Assembly (NCBI RefSeq): GCF_002013915.1
Contig: NZ_MBTF01000005.1
Coordinates: forward strand, 124,001 to 188,000
DNA: 64,000 nt
Reading direction: 5' to 3'
Origin: Mucilaginibacter pedocola
Lineage (GTDB): Bacteria; Bacteroidota; Bacteroidia; Sphingobacteriales; Sphingobacteriaceae
This document shows positions 1 to 9,887 of the stretch, piece after piece; position 1 is the first letter of the stretch; each line of letters opens with the position of its first letter. The notes beneath the pieces are model-generated. The model did no database searches and was not told the origin of the DNA. It was given only the letters and a program-made list of their open reading frames with translations. Made by a program: the position numbers and the translations under genes.

Positions 1-84
1 ATTACCGGTAAAATAAAACCGACCGGAAAGCTGCCCGTAAGCGTGAATACCTATTTTACAACGGGAGCCGGCGCAAGCCTTTAA
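1..84 (+). CDS. C-terminal end of a probable GH3 glycosidase (partial)
   Basis: Frame 1 is open from the window edge to a TAA at 82-84 and encodes 27 residues that include GKLPVSVN followed by a short glycine-rich tail. A GKLPV(S/T) stretch near the C-terminus is typical of GH3 beta-N-acetylglucosaminidase-type proteins of Bacteroidota. The murQ gene 2.5 kb downstream would fit a peptidoglycan-recycling context, because NagZ-type GH3 enzymes and MurQ act in one pathway. Only the tail is visible, so the family call is tentative. Confidence 0.45.
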   Translation: MTGKIKPTGKLPVSVNTYFTTGAGASL

Positions 85-167
85 ACACCAGTGGTTTAAT
101 TGCGATTTTTTTGGTTTGTTTGTAGCGTTTCGCCGGGCATGGGCGTAATGCCTTTTATAAACCAATT

Positions 168-824
168 ATGATCATGAAAAAAGCCCTCCTTTTTTTAGTA
201 TTGCCTTGTATACTCGTTTATGCCGCATGCAAAAAAGCCCCACTGGGCGAAGATGGCGGCTGCATAAGCGAATATGTGCGCCCTTTAAACCCCGTTGGTG
301 TAGCAACCTATGCCCGTATCAAAACCGTTTTCCAAAACAATGGCATCAGTACCGAGAGCCTGAGTTTTTATGGCGCTATCGAGAACGACACCATTCACCT
401 CGACGGGCAAACCAATATTTACTACCACTACACCGCTCTGCAATACTTTAACGGTTTGCCGGTGCTTAACGGCGATATTGGCTACCATTTCAAAAATGGC
501 CAGTTTACGGTGGTTATCGGTACCAAATACGATGGCGTTAACTTAAACACAAGTAAGCATTTAAAAGTTGCACAGGTACGTAAGCTGTTTCTGAACGAAA
601 TAGAAAAAGATGGTTTCACAGAAAACCATTCGCTAAAAGATTCGTGCTTTAAAGCCGAGTTTGGTTATTTAAACCTCGATCATTCTTCGGTTTCCACAAA
701 ACCCGTTTGGGCAAAAGTTTGGAAAGTTACGCCAGCTAACCGCGAATACCCGGTTGCTTATTTTAAAGATGACGATGCCGCAACCATTTCTTATTTCAAC
801 GGCATCATGACGGTAACTAATTAA
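168..824 (+). CDS. Uncharacterised lipoprotein
   Basis: Encodes 218 residues with a lysine-rich start, a hydrophobic segment and a lipobox ending VYAAC at about residue 20, so it should be a lipid-anchored envelope protein. An alternative start two codons later (174, MKK...) is equally plausible. The mature part is mixed alpha/beta with no motif I recognise; it carries scattered Tyr/Phe and no obvious catalytic residues. Its stop codon ends at 824 and the stop of the convergent protease gene begins at 825, so the two genes touch tail to tail with no room for a terminator between them. Function unknown. Confidence 0.75.
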   Translation: MIMKKALLFLVLPCILVYAACKKAPLGEDGGCISEYVRPLNPVGVATYARIKTVFQNNGISTESLSFYGAIENDTIHLDGQTNIYYHYTALQYFNGLPVLNGDIGYHFKNGQFTVVIGTKYDGVNLNTSKHLKVAQVRKLFLNEIEKDGFTENHSLKDSCFKAEFGYLNLDHSSVSTKPVWAKVWKVTPANREYPVAYFKDDDAATISYFNGIMTVTN

Positions 825-2411
825 TTATTGTTCCGCTGCTTTTTTAAAGGTTTCGTCGTTCTCGTTCAGTACGCGGAAGTAGGCGTTGTTGCCCCATTTA
901 AAGCGTGCGGTGTTAGCTTTCAGCAGGGTTTTAATGGTGTTGGATGATATCCGCAACTCGCGTGCATCAAGTAGGCCGGTAGTTTTTTCGGCATAGCGTA
1001 CAAAGGCCATCAGTTCGTTATCGCTGATGCTGAACTGCCTCATAAAATCGGCCTCGCTTTTAAAGTTTTGTAATTCGGCTTGCAGCTTATCTATCACATA
1101 GGCCGAAAATAATTGCTTATCGGCCAATGTGCCTATCAATTGCGTTTCGCGGGTGGTATCTGCCGGTACAAATACATCGGGCATAATACCCCCCGCGCCA
1201 AAAACTTTGCGCCCCTTGGTGGTGTGGAAGGTTGATGCGCCAACAAAGGCACTATCGGCAAGGCTGTTCCCGGCAGAAAGCAGTTCGCCCTTGCGGATGC
1301 GGTTGGCCAGCTCCGCATGGTAACTGCGTATGCCGTTCTTATACGATTTTTGTATCGACCTGCCCGAAGGGGTGTAATACCTTGCCACGGTTAGGTTAAC
1401 GGCCGTGCCATCGCCAAACGGGAATTGCTGCTGCACCAGGCCCTTGCCAAATGAGCGGCGGCCTACAATGGTGGCGCGGTCAAGGTCCTGCAAGGCACCC
1501 GCCAGTATCTCGCTGGCACTTGCCGAATATTCGTCTATCAGCACGGCCAGGTCGCCCTGCTCGTAACTGCCCGAGTCGGTAGCGGTGTAGTCGGTACGTG
1601 GTTCGTGAACGCCGTCGGTATAAACTATCAGTTTGCCTTTGGGTAAAAACTCGTCGGCCATAGCTGTTGCGGTGTTTAGGTAACCGCCGCCGTTGCCGCG
1701 CAGGTCTAATACCAGTTTCTTCATACCATCAACCTTTAAATTGGCCAGTGCTTCGCGGAAATCGGCATCGGTAGTGTAACCAAACTTGCTTATTTTGATA
1801 TAACCCGTAGTGCCGCTTAAGTAATAAGCATCTACACTGCTGAGCGTAACGCGCCCGCGTTTGAGTAGGTAACTATGTTTTTGCCCGTTGAATTTGATAA
1901 CGCCAAGCGTTACCTGCGAGTCCTTTTCGCCGCGGAAACTTTTGCTGATGCGCTGTTGGGTGAGTTTGGTGCCCGAGAAAGGTTTACCATCTACCGTCAG
2001 CACCTTATCGCCGGGGCTAAGCCCTGCTTTTTGCGCTGCGCCACCAGCGTATGCCTGTGTAATTACTAACGTGTCGCGCAGTACCTGGTACTCCAGCCCA
2101 ATGCCGTTAAAGCCGCCGCCGAGTCGTTCGCTCATGTTTTGTGCCTGTTGGGCGGGCAGGTAAACCGAATGCGGATCGAGGTTTTGCAGCATCTCGTTAA
2201 GGGTTACGCCTTCAATGCTATCAACGTTTACCGAATCCACATAGTTTTCGCGCACCAGCTGCAATACGCGCGATACCTTATCATCGCCCTGCGAAAAACC
2301 AAAGCCAAAGCTGCGCCCGGCATTGTTGTTTTTGCTGATAATGAGCCCAATGCATATCCCGATAAGGATGAGTATAAGTGTACGGAATATTACGCCGGCG
2401 GTTTGTTTCAT
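825..2411 (-). CDS. S41 family C-terminal processing peptidase (Ctp/Prc type)
   Basis: Periplasm-facing serine protease that trims or degrades envelope proteins. Residues about 8-25 form one N-terminal membrane segment or uncleaved signal. A PDZ domain follows at about 90-180 (GIGLEY..., AGLSPGDKV), then the S41 core. The catalytic dyad is visible: the Ser lies in SASASEI at about residue 298 and the Lys in RSFGKGLVQQ at about 322. The GNGGG loop before the Ser is also typical. Length (528 aa) is normal for Bacteroidota carboxy-terminal proteases. A TAnnTTTG-type -7 box lies 15-22 bp upstream. It is convergent with the lipoprotein gene. The substrate cannot be inferred. Confidence 0.93.
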   Translation of the reverse strand: MKQTAGVIFRTLILILIGICIGLIISKNNNAGRSFGFGFSQGDDKVSRVLQLVRENYVDSVNVDSIEGVTLNEMLQNLDPHSVYLPAQQAQNMSERLGGGFNGIGLEYQVLRDTLVITQAYAGGAAQKAGLSPGDKVLTVDGKPFSGTKLTQQRISKSFRGEKDSQVTLGVIKFNGQKHSYLLKRGRVTLSSVDAYYLSGTTGYIKISKFGYTTDADFREALANLKVDGMKKLVLDLRGNGGGYLNTATAMADEFLPKGKLIVYTDGVHEPRTDYTATDSGSYEQGDLAVLIDEYSASASEILAGALQDLDRATIVGRRSFGKGLVQQQFPFGDGTAVNLTVARYYTPSGRSIQKSYKNGIRSYHAELANRIRKGELLSAGNSLADSAFVGASTFHTTKGRKVFGAGGIMPDVFVPADTTRETQLIGTLADKQLFSAYVIDKLQAELQNFKSEADFMRQFSISDNELMAFVRYAEKTTGLLDARELRISSNTIKTLLKANTARFKWGNNAYFRVLNENDETFKKAAEQ

Positions 2412-2425
2412 GTAGGTAATACCTG

Positions 2426-2433
2426 CAAATTTA
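2426..2433 (-). promoter_or_regulatory. Candidate -7 promoter element of the S41 protease gene
   Basis: Minus-strand TAAATTTG matches the Bacteroidota sigma-ABfr -7 consensus TAnnTTTG and lies 14 bp before the ATG. I did not find a convincing -33 TTG at the usual distance. Confidence 0.4.
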
Positions 2434-2633
2434 AATAATAAGCTTTATTGCCTATAATTATATATGATGTTGTTTATAATACATTGTATTAAAGACTCAA
2501 CAGGCCTATTTGTTTTATTTACGGAAATTCACACCTGTTGAATTTTACGCAGCGTAAATTTTAATGCTTTTGGCTGCTTCTTCTTTGCTTTGATGTTTTT
2601 TGTTCAATTTTGTTAAAAATTTGCTGCCTTAAA

Positions 2634-3443
2634 ATGGAAATAACTACCGAGAAGGAATCGAAATACAATAACCTGGAGAAAATGCCTTTGGCAGATATCC
2701 TGCGCAATATCAACAACGAGGATAAAACCGTTCCCCAGGCCATTGAAAAAGCCATGGAGCAGATAGAGGACCTGGCAACCATCGTTACCGAAAAAATGCG
2801 CATCGGCGGCCGCCTGTTCTACATTGGCGCAGGCACCAGCGGCAGGCTGGGCGTGGTTGATGCCTCAGAATGCCCCCCAACCTTTGGCGTACCCTTCGAC
2901 TGGGTGGTTGGCATTATAGCCGGTGGCGATACCGCTATACGCAAAGCCGTTGAGTTTGCCGAAGACGACCGCGAACAAGCCTGGAAGGATCTGCTGGAAT
3001 TTAATATAAACGAGAACGACGTAGTGGTGGGCATAGCAGCATCGGGTACTACGCCTTATGTTATTGGCGGCCTGCAAATGGCTAACGAGCATAATATTGC
3101 CACAGGCTGCATTGTATGTAACGGCAAAAGCCCGGTAGCCGCCGAAGCGCAATACCCGGTTGAGGTAATTGTAGGCCCCGAGTTTGTTACCGGCAGCACC
3201 CGCATGAAGGCAGGCACCGCACAAAAGCTGGTTTTGAATATGCTGAGCACAAGCGTAATGATACAGCTGGGCCGTGTGAAGGGTAATAAAATGGTGGATA
3301 TGCAGTTAAGCAATAACAAACTGGTAGCCCGCGGCACCCGCATGGTAATGAACGAAACAGGGCTCGATGAAAAAACCGCCGCCAAACTTCTGCAAGAGCA
3401 TGGCAGCGTACGCGGCGCTGTAGATTTTCATTTTAAGAAGTAG
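2634..3443 (+). CDS. murQ: N-acetylmuramic acid 6-phosphate etherase
   Basis: Cytoplasmic etherase that cleaves the lactyl ether of MurNAc-6-phosphate to GlcNAc-6-phosphate and D-lactate in cell-wall sugar recycling. A SIS (sugar isomerase) fold is shown by IGAGTSGRLGVVDASECPPT, which contains the conserved catalytic Glu of the family, by GIAASGTTPYV and by TGSTRMKAGTAQK. I chose the ATG at 2634 (269 aa) rather than an in-frame TTG at 2610, because the extra eight residues (LKICCLK) are not part of the family and the ATG start gives the usual N-terminus beginning METTEKE-like. The next gene follows after 5 bp. A GH3-like tail at the start of the window fits the same pathway. Confidence 0.94.
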   Translation: MEITTEKESKYNNLEKMPLADILRNINNEDKTVPQAIEKAMEQIEDLATIVTEKMRIGGRLFYIGAGTSGRLGVVDASECPPTFGVPFDWVVGIIAGGDTAIRKAVEFAEDDREQAWKDLLEFNINENDVVVGIAASGTTPYVIGGLQMANEHNIATGCIVCNGKSPVAAEAQYPVEVIVGPEFVTGSTRMKAGTAQKLVLNMLSTSVMIQLGRVKGNKMVDMQLSNNKLVARGTRMVMNETGLDEKTAAKLLQEHGSVRGAVDFHFKK

Positions 3444-3448
3444 TTGCA

Positions 3449-4099
3449 ATGAGATCGATACCGATTTTCGCTCTTTTGCTTTTGTGTTTGGTTTTTGGAT
3501 GCAGCCAACCCAATGCTCAAAAAAAGACGCCCCGGGCGCAGGCATCTTATGAAAAAGCTGACAAAATGGATGAACAGGAATTTTGGAAGATCATTGATCA
3601 CTCCTACTCGGTGGCTGGCGATAACAAACAGAAGCAAGACGACATCATCACGCAAAAACTATCAGCCTACACGCCGGAGCAGATAATTGAGTTTGAAGTT
3701 ATCTTCAGAAAGAAAGTAATAGAGGCCGACGACTACAAAGTTATGGCTGCTGCTAAAATAATTGATGGGGTAGTTACCGATGACCCTTACCTTTATTTCA
3801 GGTTTTGGTTGATTGGTTTAGGTGAAAAAACCTTTAAAGAGGCATTGAAAAATCCCGACTACCTGGCGGACGTTGTTGATAGTGGAGTAGAGCCGGATTT
3901 CGAAAGCTTGCTCTATGTTTCTACCAAGGCTTACATGAAGAAAACGGGTAGGCAAAAAGAAGACGAGTCCTTCCCGAGAGATGTAGCCTACGAGAAGGGG
4001 CTCGATTATGATTTTGGGGCGCCACCGACTAAGGGCAAGGACTGGAAAACAGAAGACCTTTCCAAGCTTTATCCGAAGCTTTGGGAAAAGTTCAATTGA
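3449..4099 (+). CDS. DUF4240 domain lipoprotein
   Basis: Encodes 216 aa. Residues 1-18 are a lipoprotein signal ending LVFGC. The mature part begins with a low-complexity linker and then a DUF4240-like region (FWKIIDHSY..., YLYFRFWLIGLGE..., conserved aromatic and acidic residues). The family has no established biochemical role. The start lies 5 bp after the murQ stop and the next gene begins 12 bp after its own stop, so the three probably share a transcript. Exported DUF4240 proteins are less common than cytoplasmic ones, so the lipobox is worth noting. Confidence 0.75.
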   Translation: MRSIPIFALLLLCLVFGCSQPNAQKKTPRAQASYEKADKMDEQEFWKIIDHSYSVAGDNKQKQDDIITQKLSAYTPEQIIEFEVIFRKKVIEADDYKVMAAAKIIDGVVTDDPYLYFRFWLIGLGEKTFKEALKNPDYLADVVDSGVEPDFESLLYVSTKAYMKKTGRQKEDESFPRDVAYEKGLDYDFGAPPTKGKDWKTEDLSKLYPKLWEKFN

Positions 4100-4111
4100 G
4101 AAAGAGAAGAA

Positions 4112-4678
4112 ATGCACGAGATAGAACCATATTACAAATGGCGCGATGATTATGTAGCATCGGAAGACGAGTATTCGCCTTTTTATGCTACGCAATACAG
4201 CGAATTTGAATTTGATAAACAGATATACAATTACCTGTTGCACCCGCAGTGGGATTCGTTCGGCTCTAACACGCTTTACCTGAAGGTGCTTTTTGCTGAT
4301 TACGACCGGGGGTACAGCATCATAGAATTTATTGGCGAATGGAACGATGCCATTAACAACGATATTATGATGCTGAAGCGCGAGATACTGGAATTGATGA
4401 TGGATAATGGCATCAATAAGTTTGTGCTGATAGGCGAGAATGTGCTCAATTTCCACTACTCCGACGATAGCTATTACGAAGAGTGGTTCCAGGAAGTAGA
4501 GGATGGCTGGATAGCCGGCGTAAACTTCCGCGAGCATGTGATAGATGAGTTTAAACGCAGTAATATTGATTACTATATTAACTTTGGCGGGCAATTGGAT
4601 GAGCTGAACTGGCGTTCGCAAAAGCCTATACAGGTATTTAAACTGGTAGAAGAACAATTGACCAAACGGCTTACTTAA
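4112..4678 (+). CDS. Uncharacterised acidic cytoplasmic protein
   Basis: A 188-aa protein without signal peptide or membrane segment, rich in Asp, Glu and Tyr. A purine-rich stretch (GAGAAAGAGAAG) just before the ATG supports the start. I do not recognise a domain. It follows the DUF4240 gene by 12 bp, and the co-directional run from murQ suggests an operon that ends here, since 111 bp separate it from the next gene. Function unknown. Confidence 0.65.
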   Translation: MHEIEPYYKWRDDYVASEDEYSPFYATQYSEFEFDKQIYNYLLHPQWDSFGSNTLYLKVLFADYDRGYSIIEFIGEWNDAINNDIMMLKREILELMMDNGINKFVLIGENVLNFHYSDDSYYEEWFQEVEDGWIAGVNFREHVIDEFKRSNIDYYINFGGQLDELNWRSQKPIQVFKLVEEQLTKRLT

Positions 4679-4789
4679 GTTGCCTGCATCTGTAAGGGCA
4701 TTGTAAAATAGGCGCTAGACTTAAAAACATTTAAACCTTAAAACGTTACAACAATCACTATATTCGAACTAATTAATTTTCAATAAAAA

Positions 4790-5527
4790 ATGGAAACCAA
4801 ATCAACTGATTTTATTTACGATAGTGTAAGCCACGTAGAAAACGCCGAGGCTTCGCGTAAATTTATAGCTAACGTATTTATGTGGATGTTTGTGGCATTG
4901 GGTATATCTGCCCTTTGTACTTATACATTCGCTTTTGTGCCCGAACTGAGCAACGCACTGCGCGATCCTGAAACCGGCAGAAATAACCTGTTGGGTACAC
5001 TCACTATGTTCGCGCCGCTTATTTTTGTTTTGATCGTAAGGTTCAGCTTTAATAAGCTTAGCTTTTTCGCGCTGGCGCTCATATTTATCGCCTTCTCGGC
5101 TGTTATGGGTATTAGCTTAAGCTACATATTCCTGATGTATTCTATCGGTACTATTTCGGGCGTGTTCATCACTACTGCCATAGTATTTGGCGTAATGGCC
5201 ATTGGTGGTTACATCACCCACCAGGACTTGACAAACTTCGGTTCTATCATGATCATGCTGTTGGTAGGTATCATTGTAGCATCGATACTTAATTTATTGA
5301 TCTTCCACAGCAGCGGCCTGGATCTGATCATTAGCTATGTAGGTGTTGCCGTATTTGTAGGCTTAACCGCTTACGATGTGCAAAAACTAAAACGCATTGG
5401 TGCCGGTATAGAATACGGCAATGCCGAAGGCAAAAAGATAGCCATAATGGGCGCTTTAACCCTTTATCTTGATTTTGTGAACCTGTTCCTGATGCTGCTC
5501 CGTATATTCGGTGGTAACAGAAGGTAA
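4790..5527 (+). CDS. Bax inhibitor-1/YccA family membrane protein
   Basis: Inner-membrane protein of 245 aa with seven hydrophobic segments, which is the UPF0005/BI-1 architecture. Family features include the C-terminal SYVGVAVFVGLTAYDVQKLK stretch and the last helix GALTLYLDFVNLFLMLLRIF. Family members elsewhere act as pH-sensitive calcium leak channels or partners of FtsH, but the role here cannot be told from sequence. An intrinsic terminator starts about 25 bp after the stop, so this gene ends a transcription unit. Confidence 0.92.
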   Translation: METKSTDFIYDSVSHVENAEASRKFIANVFMWMFVALGISALCTYTFAFVPELSNALRDPETGRNNLLGTLTMFAPLIFVLIVRFSFNKLSFFALALIFIAFSAVMGISLSYIFLMYSIGTISGVFITTAIVFGVMAIGGYITHQDLTNFGSIMIMLLVGIIVASILNLLIFHSSGLDLIISYVGVAVFVGLTAYDVQKLKRIGAGIEYGNAEGKKIAIMGALTLYLDFVNLFLMLLRIFGGNRR

Positions 5528-5551
5528 TAGCCTTGCATAACGATATTGAAA

Positions 5552-5575
5552 GAGCCGCCTTGTGCGGCTTTTTTT
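5552..5575 (+). terminator. Intrinsic terminator after the BI-1 gene
   Basis: A 6-bp stem AGCCGC/GCGGCT with a 5-nt loop is followed by seven T residues. Confidence 0.8.
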
Positions 5576-5591
5576 ATATATCGCCATGTTA

Positions 5592-5688
5592 TTTGTCATC
5601 CTGAGCGATAGCGAAGGATCTAATAGCCACCAAGCAATTGCCGCTATGCTAATCCGCGAATAGATGCTTCGTTCCTCAGCATGACAAA
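5592..5688. repeat. Imperfect palindromic intergenic repeat (GTCATCCTGAGC type)
   Basis: The outer arms TTTGTCATCCTGAG (5592-5605) and CTCAGCATGACAAA (5675-5688) are complementary at 13 of 14 positions, and more complementary patches lie inside. A related copy is at 56902-56985, and shorter or diverged relatives are at 22659-22766. No coding capacity. It resembles the non-autonomous palindromic elements common between genes of soil Bacteroidota. Confidence 0.75.
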
Positions 5689-5749
5689 CCTTTTGAAATG
5701 ACGGCAATCTTATCTTATGGCAACTTTATTTTCCCTCTGTTGCACACCC

Positions 5750-5780
5750 TTGCACTTTACAACATTAATATTCATATTTG
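5750..5780 (+). promoter_or_regulatory. Candidate promoter of the SAM riboswitch/metH transcript
   Basis: A TTG at 5750-5752 and CATATTTG at 5773-5780 (7 of 8 to TAnnTTTG) are separated by 20 bp, the normal spacing of Bacteroidota promoters. The predicted start site falls at about 5785, which is the first base of the riboswitch P1 helix. Confidence 0.5.
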
Positions 5781-5784
5781 TATT

Positions 5785-5895
5785 GCTTATGGAGAAAGGC
5801 GGAGGGATTAGACCCTGCGATGTCTTAGCAACCTGTGCTTACAAGGTGCTACATTCTACTTAACCAACAACAAAAACAGGTTAGGACAGATAAGC
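5785..5895 (+). promoter_or_regulatory. SAM-I-type (S-box) riboswitch upstream of metH
   Basis: The core GGCGGAGGGATTAGACCC... CTTAGCAACC ... AAGGTGCTAC is the S-box signature. All helices can be drawn: P1 GCTTAT (5785-5790) with ATAAGC (5890-5895), P2b GGG with CCC, P3 ACCT with AGGT, and P4 TAACC (5861-5865) with GGTTA (5879-5883). It should sense S-adenosylmethionine and reduce metH expression when SAM is high. A second ATAAGC copy lies at 5929-5934 after a hairpin, giving a possible alternative P1 partner. Confidence 0.88.
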
Positions 5896-5934
5896 GAAAG
5901 TCAAAATACTAACACCTGACTTTTCGAGATAAGC
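5895..5934 (+). other. Expression-platform hairpin and duplicated ATAAGC
   Basis: CGAAAGTC (5895-5902) can pair with GACTTTTCG (5918-5926, one bulge), and ATAAGC recurs at 5929-5934. The hairpin lacks a long T tract, so it is not a clear terminator. The remaining leader to 6031 holds a diffuse CAGTT/AACTG-rich inverted repeat, and I see no gene in it. Confidence 0.4.
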
Positions 5935-6031
5935 TATATACCAGTTTGCAGTTATCAGTGTACGGTTGGCAGTTTTGCTATGCGGTATTTTATAACTGCC
6001 CACTGTAAACCGGCAACTGCGCACTGAAACA

Positions 6032-9000
6032 ATGAATATAAGAGAAGAATTAGAAAAACGCATCCTGGTTATTGATGGCGCAATGGGTACCATGATACAG
6101 CGGTATGAGCTTACCGAGGATGATTTCCGCGGCGAGCGTTTTCGCGATCATGCCAGCGACCTGAAAGGCAATAACGACCTGCTGAATATCACCCGTCCGG
6201 ATGTGATAAAAGCCATACATGCCGAGTATTTGGATGCCGGCGCAGATATCATTGAAACCAATACCTTCAGTACCCAAAAAATATCCCTTGCAGATTACCA
6301 CCTGGAGGAGCTTGATTACGAACTAAGCTACGAAGGCGCCCGCATAGCCCGCGAAGTAGCGGATGAATACACGGCTAAAAACCCGGCAAAACCGCGCTTT
6401 GTGGCAGGTGCCGTTGGTCCGACAAACCGTACAGCATCACTATCACCCGATGTGAATGACCCGGGATACCGTGCCGTTACCTTCGATGACCTTGCCGAAG
6501 CTTACTACGCGCAGGTACGTGGCTTGGTTGATGGTGGTTCGGATGTATTGCTTGTTGAAACCATCTTCGATACGCTGAATGCCAAAGCGGCTTTGTTCGC
6601 TATCGACCGTTATAAAAAAGAATGTAAAGAAGCAGGGAAAGATTACCCTGCTTTCCGCGATAGCGGTGGTGTGATGATATCCGGTACCATAACCGATGCT
6701 TCGGGCCGTACGCTTTCGGGCCAAACGGTGGAGGCTTTCTGGAACTCTATTCGTCATGCGAACTTACTTTCGGTAGGTTTGAACTGCGCTTTGGGTGCAC
6801 GCGAAATGCGCCCGCACTTAGAAGAGCTTTCCGAAAAAGCAGGCGTTTATATTTCTGCATACCCTAATGCCGGTTTACCCAACGAGTTTGGCGCGTACGA
6901 CGAAACCCCGCACGAAACCGCCCACCAGGTTGATGATTTTATTAAAGCCGGCCTGGTGAACATTGTTGGTGGTTGCTGCGGCACCACGCCCGACCATATC
7001 CAGTGCATTGCCGAAAAAGCCGCCAAACACGAGCCGCGCAAAAAGCCCGAGGTAGAGCCTTACCTGCGCCTGAGTGGTTTGGAGGCCGTAACCCTTACGC
7101 CCGAAACCAACTTTGTGAACATAGGCGAGCGTACCAATATCACCGGTTCGCCAAAATTCTCCAAACTCATCCTCGCCGAAGATTACGAGGCAGCCCTAAC
7201 CGTTGCCCTGCAACAGGTAGAAGGCGGTGCGCAGGTGATAGATATTAACATGGATGAGGGGATGATAGACTCTGAAGCCGTTATGGTGAAATTCCTGAAC
7301 CTGGTGGCCAGCGAACCGGATATTGCCAAACTGCCCATCATGGTCGATTCGAGTAAGTGGACCGTACTGGAAGCAGGTCTGAAATGCTTGCAGGGGAAAG
7401 GTATCGTAAACTCTATCTCGCTGAAAGAAGGGGAGGAGAAGTTTAAAGAGTACGCCCGCAAAATATTAAGCTACGGTGCTGCTACCGTAGTAATGGCTTT
7501 CGATGAGACCGGCCAGGCCGACTCGCTGGAGCGCCGTAAAGAAATCTGCGAACGCAGCTACCGCATTTTGGTTGATGAAGTAGGCTTCCCGCCGCAGGAT
7601 ATCATTTTCGACCCGAACATCCTTACCGTGGCAACCGGTTTGGAAGAACATAACAACTACGCCGTAGATTTTATTGAAGCTACCCGCTGGATAAAACAAA
7701 ACCTGCCCTACGCCAAAGTGAGTGGCGGGGTAAGTAATATTTCTTTCTCGTTCCGCGGTAATAACGTGGTGCGCGAGGCTATGCACTCGGCATTCCTGTA
7801 CCACGCCATCAGGGCAGGCTTGGATATGGGTATCGTAAACGCCGGCATGCTGGAAGTTTATGAGCAGATACCAAAAGACTTGCTGGAACTTGTAGAAGAC
7901 GTGCTGCTGAACCGCCGCGAGGATGCTACCGAGCGCCTTGTGGAGTTTGCCGATACCATAAAAAGCAAAGGCAAAGAGGTGGTGCGCGATGAAGAGTGGC
8001 GCAAAGGCACGGTAGAAGAACGCCTGTCGCACGCGCTGGTGAAAGGTATCGTGGAGTACCTTGACGGTGACGTGGAAGAGGCCCGCCAGAAATTTGCCCG
8101 TCCGCTTGAAGTGATAGAAGGCCCGCTGATGGACGGCATGAATGTGGTGGGCGACCTGTTCGGCGCCGGCAAAATGTTTCTGCCGCAGGTAGTAAAATCG
8201 GCCCGTGTGATGAAAAAGGCCGTGGCTTACCTGTTGCCCTTTATCGAGGCAGAGAAAGCAGCCAACCCCGAAGGGCAAGGCAAAAGCAATGCAGGCAAAA
8301 TATTAATGGCCACCGTAAAAGGCGATGTGCACGATATTGGTAAAAACATTGTAGGCGTAGTGCTGGCCTGTAACAACTTCGAGATCATTGACCTTGGGGT
8401 GATGGTGCCTGCGCAAAAAATTATAGAAGAAGCTAAGAAACAGGATGTAGACATCATCGGCCTGAGCGGTTTGATCACCCCCTCGCTTGATGAGATGGTG
8501 CATTTTGCCAAAGAGATGGAGCGCCAGGAATTTACCATTCCGCTGATAGTAGGTGGTGCTACCACATCGCGCATACATGCTGCCGTTAAAATTGCGCCTA
8601 ATTATTCGGGTGCAGCCATACACGTGCTTGATGCTTCGCGAAGTGTTACCGTGTGCAGCAACCTGATGAACAAAGACGGCCGCGACGCTTACATACAGGG
8701 CATAAAAGACGAATACGCCAAAGCACGCGAGGCGCACGCCAATAAAAAGAATGATAAGCGCTTTATCAGCATAGAAGAGGCCCGCGCTCAGAAATTCCAG
8801 ATCAGTTTGGATGGCGATGTGGCACCAAAGCCTGCCGTAACCGGCACCAAAGTTTTCGAAGGCTTCCCGCTGGAAGAGCTGGTACCTTATATCGACTGGA
8901 CGCCATTCTTCCATACCTGGGAGTTGCGCGGCAGCTATCCAAAGATATTTGAGGATAAATACGTAGGCGATGAAGCCAAAAAGCTTTTTGATGATGCGCA

Positions 9001-9736
9001 GGTACTGTTGAAACGTGTATTAGACGAAAAGCTGCTTACCGCCAATGGCGTGATAGGGTTTTGGCCGGCGAATAGCGTGGGCGACGATATTGAGGTGTAT
9101 ACCGACGAAAGCCGTACAACTGTACTGACCACCATTCACACCCTTCGCCAGCAGGCAGAAAAGGTGAAGAACGATCATTACTATGCGCTGTCGGATTTCA
9201 TCGCACCGAAAGAAAGCGGCGTACCCGACTATTGGGGCGGCTTTGCCGTAACCACCGGTATTGGCTGCGACGAGCTGGTTGCTGAGTTTGAGGCCGACCA
9301 CGACGATTACAACAGCATTATGGCCAAAGCCATTGCCGACCGCCTTGCCGAAGCCTTCGCCGAAAAAATGCACGAACTGGTACGTAAAGAATACTGGGGC
9401 TACGATAAAGATGAGCATCTGAGCAACGAGGAGTTGATAAAAGAAGGCTACCAGGGTATACGCCCGGCACCGGGTTATCCCGCCTGCCCGGATCATACCG
9501 AGAAAACAACGCTATTCGAGATACTGAATGCAGAAGACAATGCCAATATGCACCTTACCGAAAGCCTGGCCATGATGCCGGCCGCATCGGTAAGCGGCTT
9601 TTACTTTGCCCACCCGCAATCGAGGTACTTTGGTTTGGGCAAAATAAGTAAAGACCAGGTGGAAGATTATGCGGTGAGGAAAGGCATGGATATTGAAACC
9701 GTTGAAAGATGGTTAGGGCCTAACCTTAACTATTAA
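6032..9736 (+). CDS. metH: Cobalamin-dependent methionine synthase
   Basis: Transfers the methyl group of 5-methyl-tetrahydrofolate to homocysteine through methylcobalamin. All four modules are present in 1234 aa: an N-terminal homocysteine-binding barrel with zinc Cys residues (LNCALG at about 251, GGCCGTTP at about 313), a pterin-binding barrel (FVNIGERTN..., about 360-620), a cobalamin domain with the axial-His signature [10 protein letters not shown] (His about 766), and a C-terminal SAM-binding reactivation domain ([15 protein letters not shown] at about 1150). The length matches E. coli MetH. A SAM riboswitch controls its leader, and metF, which supplies its methyl donor, lies downstream. 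No frameshift seen. Confidence 0.98.
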   Translation: MNIREELEKRILVIDGAMGTMIQRYELTEDDFRGERFRDHASDLKGNNDLLNITRPDVIKAIHAEYLDAGADIIETNTFSTQKISLADYHLEELDYELSYEGARIAREVADEYTAKNPAKPRFVAGAVGPTNRTASLSPDVNDPGYRAVTFDDLAEAYYAQVRGLVDGGSDVLLVETIFDTLNAKAALFAIDRYKKECKEAGKDYPAFRDSGGVMISGTITDASGRTLSGQTVEAFWNSIRHANLLSVGLNCALGAREMRPHLEELSEKAGVYISAYPNAGLPNEFGAYDETPHETAHQVDDFIKAGLVNIVGGCCGTTPDHIQCIAEKAAKHEPRKKPEVEPYLRLSGLEAVTLTPETNFVNIGERTNITGSPKFSKLILAEDYEAALTVALQQVEGGAQVIDINMDEGMIDSEAVMVKFLNLVASEPDIAKLPIMVDSSKWTVLEAGLKCLQGKGIVNSISLKEGEEKFKEYARKILSYGAATVVMAFDETGQADSLERRKEICERSYRILVDEVGFPPQDIIFDPNILTVATGLEEHNNYAVDFIEATRWIKQNLPYAKVSGGVSNISFSFRGNNVVREAMHSAFLYHAIRAGLDMGIVNAGMLEVYEQIPKDLLELVEDVLLNRREDATERLVEFADTIKSKGKEVVRDEEWRKGTVEERLSHALVKGIVEYLDGDVEEARQKFARPLEVIEGPLMDGMNVVGDLFGAGKMFLPQVVKSARVMKKAVAYLLPFIEAEKAANPEGQGKSNAGKILMATVKGDVHDIGKNIVGVVLACNNFEIIDLGVMVPAQKIIEEAKKQDVDIIGLSGLITPSLDEMVHFAKEMERQEFTIPLIVGGATTSRIHAAVKIAPNYSGAAIHVLDASRSVTVCSNLMNKDGRDAYIQGIKDEYAKAREAHANKKNDKRFISIEEARAQKFQISLDGDVAPKPAVTGTKVFEGFPLEELVPYIDWTPFFHTWELRGSYPKIFEDKYVGDEAKKLFDDAQVLLKRVLDEKLLTANGVIGFWPANSVGDDIEVYTDESRTTVLTTIHTLRQQAEKVKNDHYYALSDFIAPKESGVPDYWGGFAVTTGIGCDELVAEFEADHDDYNSIMAKAIADRLAEAFAEKMHELVRKEYWGYDKDEHLSNEELIKEGYQGIRPAPGYPACPDHTEKTTLFEILNAEDNANMHLTESLAMMPAASVSGFYFAHPQSRYFGLGKISKDQVEDYAVRKGMDIETVERWLGPNLNY

Positions 9737-9741
9737 ATAAA

Positions 9742-9838
9742 TTTGTCATTGCGAGGAGGGACGACGAAGCAAACTCGTAGATAAGCATGAACGCCGTGCA
9801 TACCACGAGGTTGCCACGCTTCGCTCGCAATGGCAACG
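9742..9838. repeat. Imperfect palindromic repeat (GTCATTGCGAG type) between metH and metF
   Basis: The arms TTGTCATTGCGAGG... and ...CTCGCAATGGCAA form a long imperfect inverted repeat with a central stem around GCATGAACGCCGTGC. A second member lies after metF at 10863-11003. It is followed at 9865-9880 by a separate CCCCCTTCAGGGGG hairpin immediately upstream of the metF start. Confidence 0.75.
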
Positions 9839-9887
9839 TGTAAAATAAAATTAAAACCAAAATTCCCCCTTCAGGGGGGTAGGGGGC

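Noticed and set aside
2610..2633. TTG start for murQ
   Set aside because: The extra eight residues are not family-like and a clear ATG follows at 2634.
3818..4657. 279-codon minus-strand ORF
   Set aside because: It lies antisense to two plus-strand genes with normal composition and shows no domain.
7466..8278. 270-codon ORF on the minus strand inside metH
   Set aside because: It is antisense to the well-conserved pterin/cobalamin region of metH, has no recognisable protein features and is explained by codon bias of the real gene.
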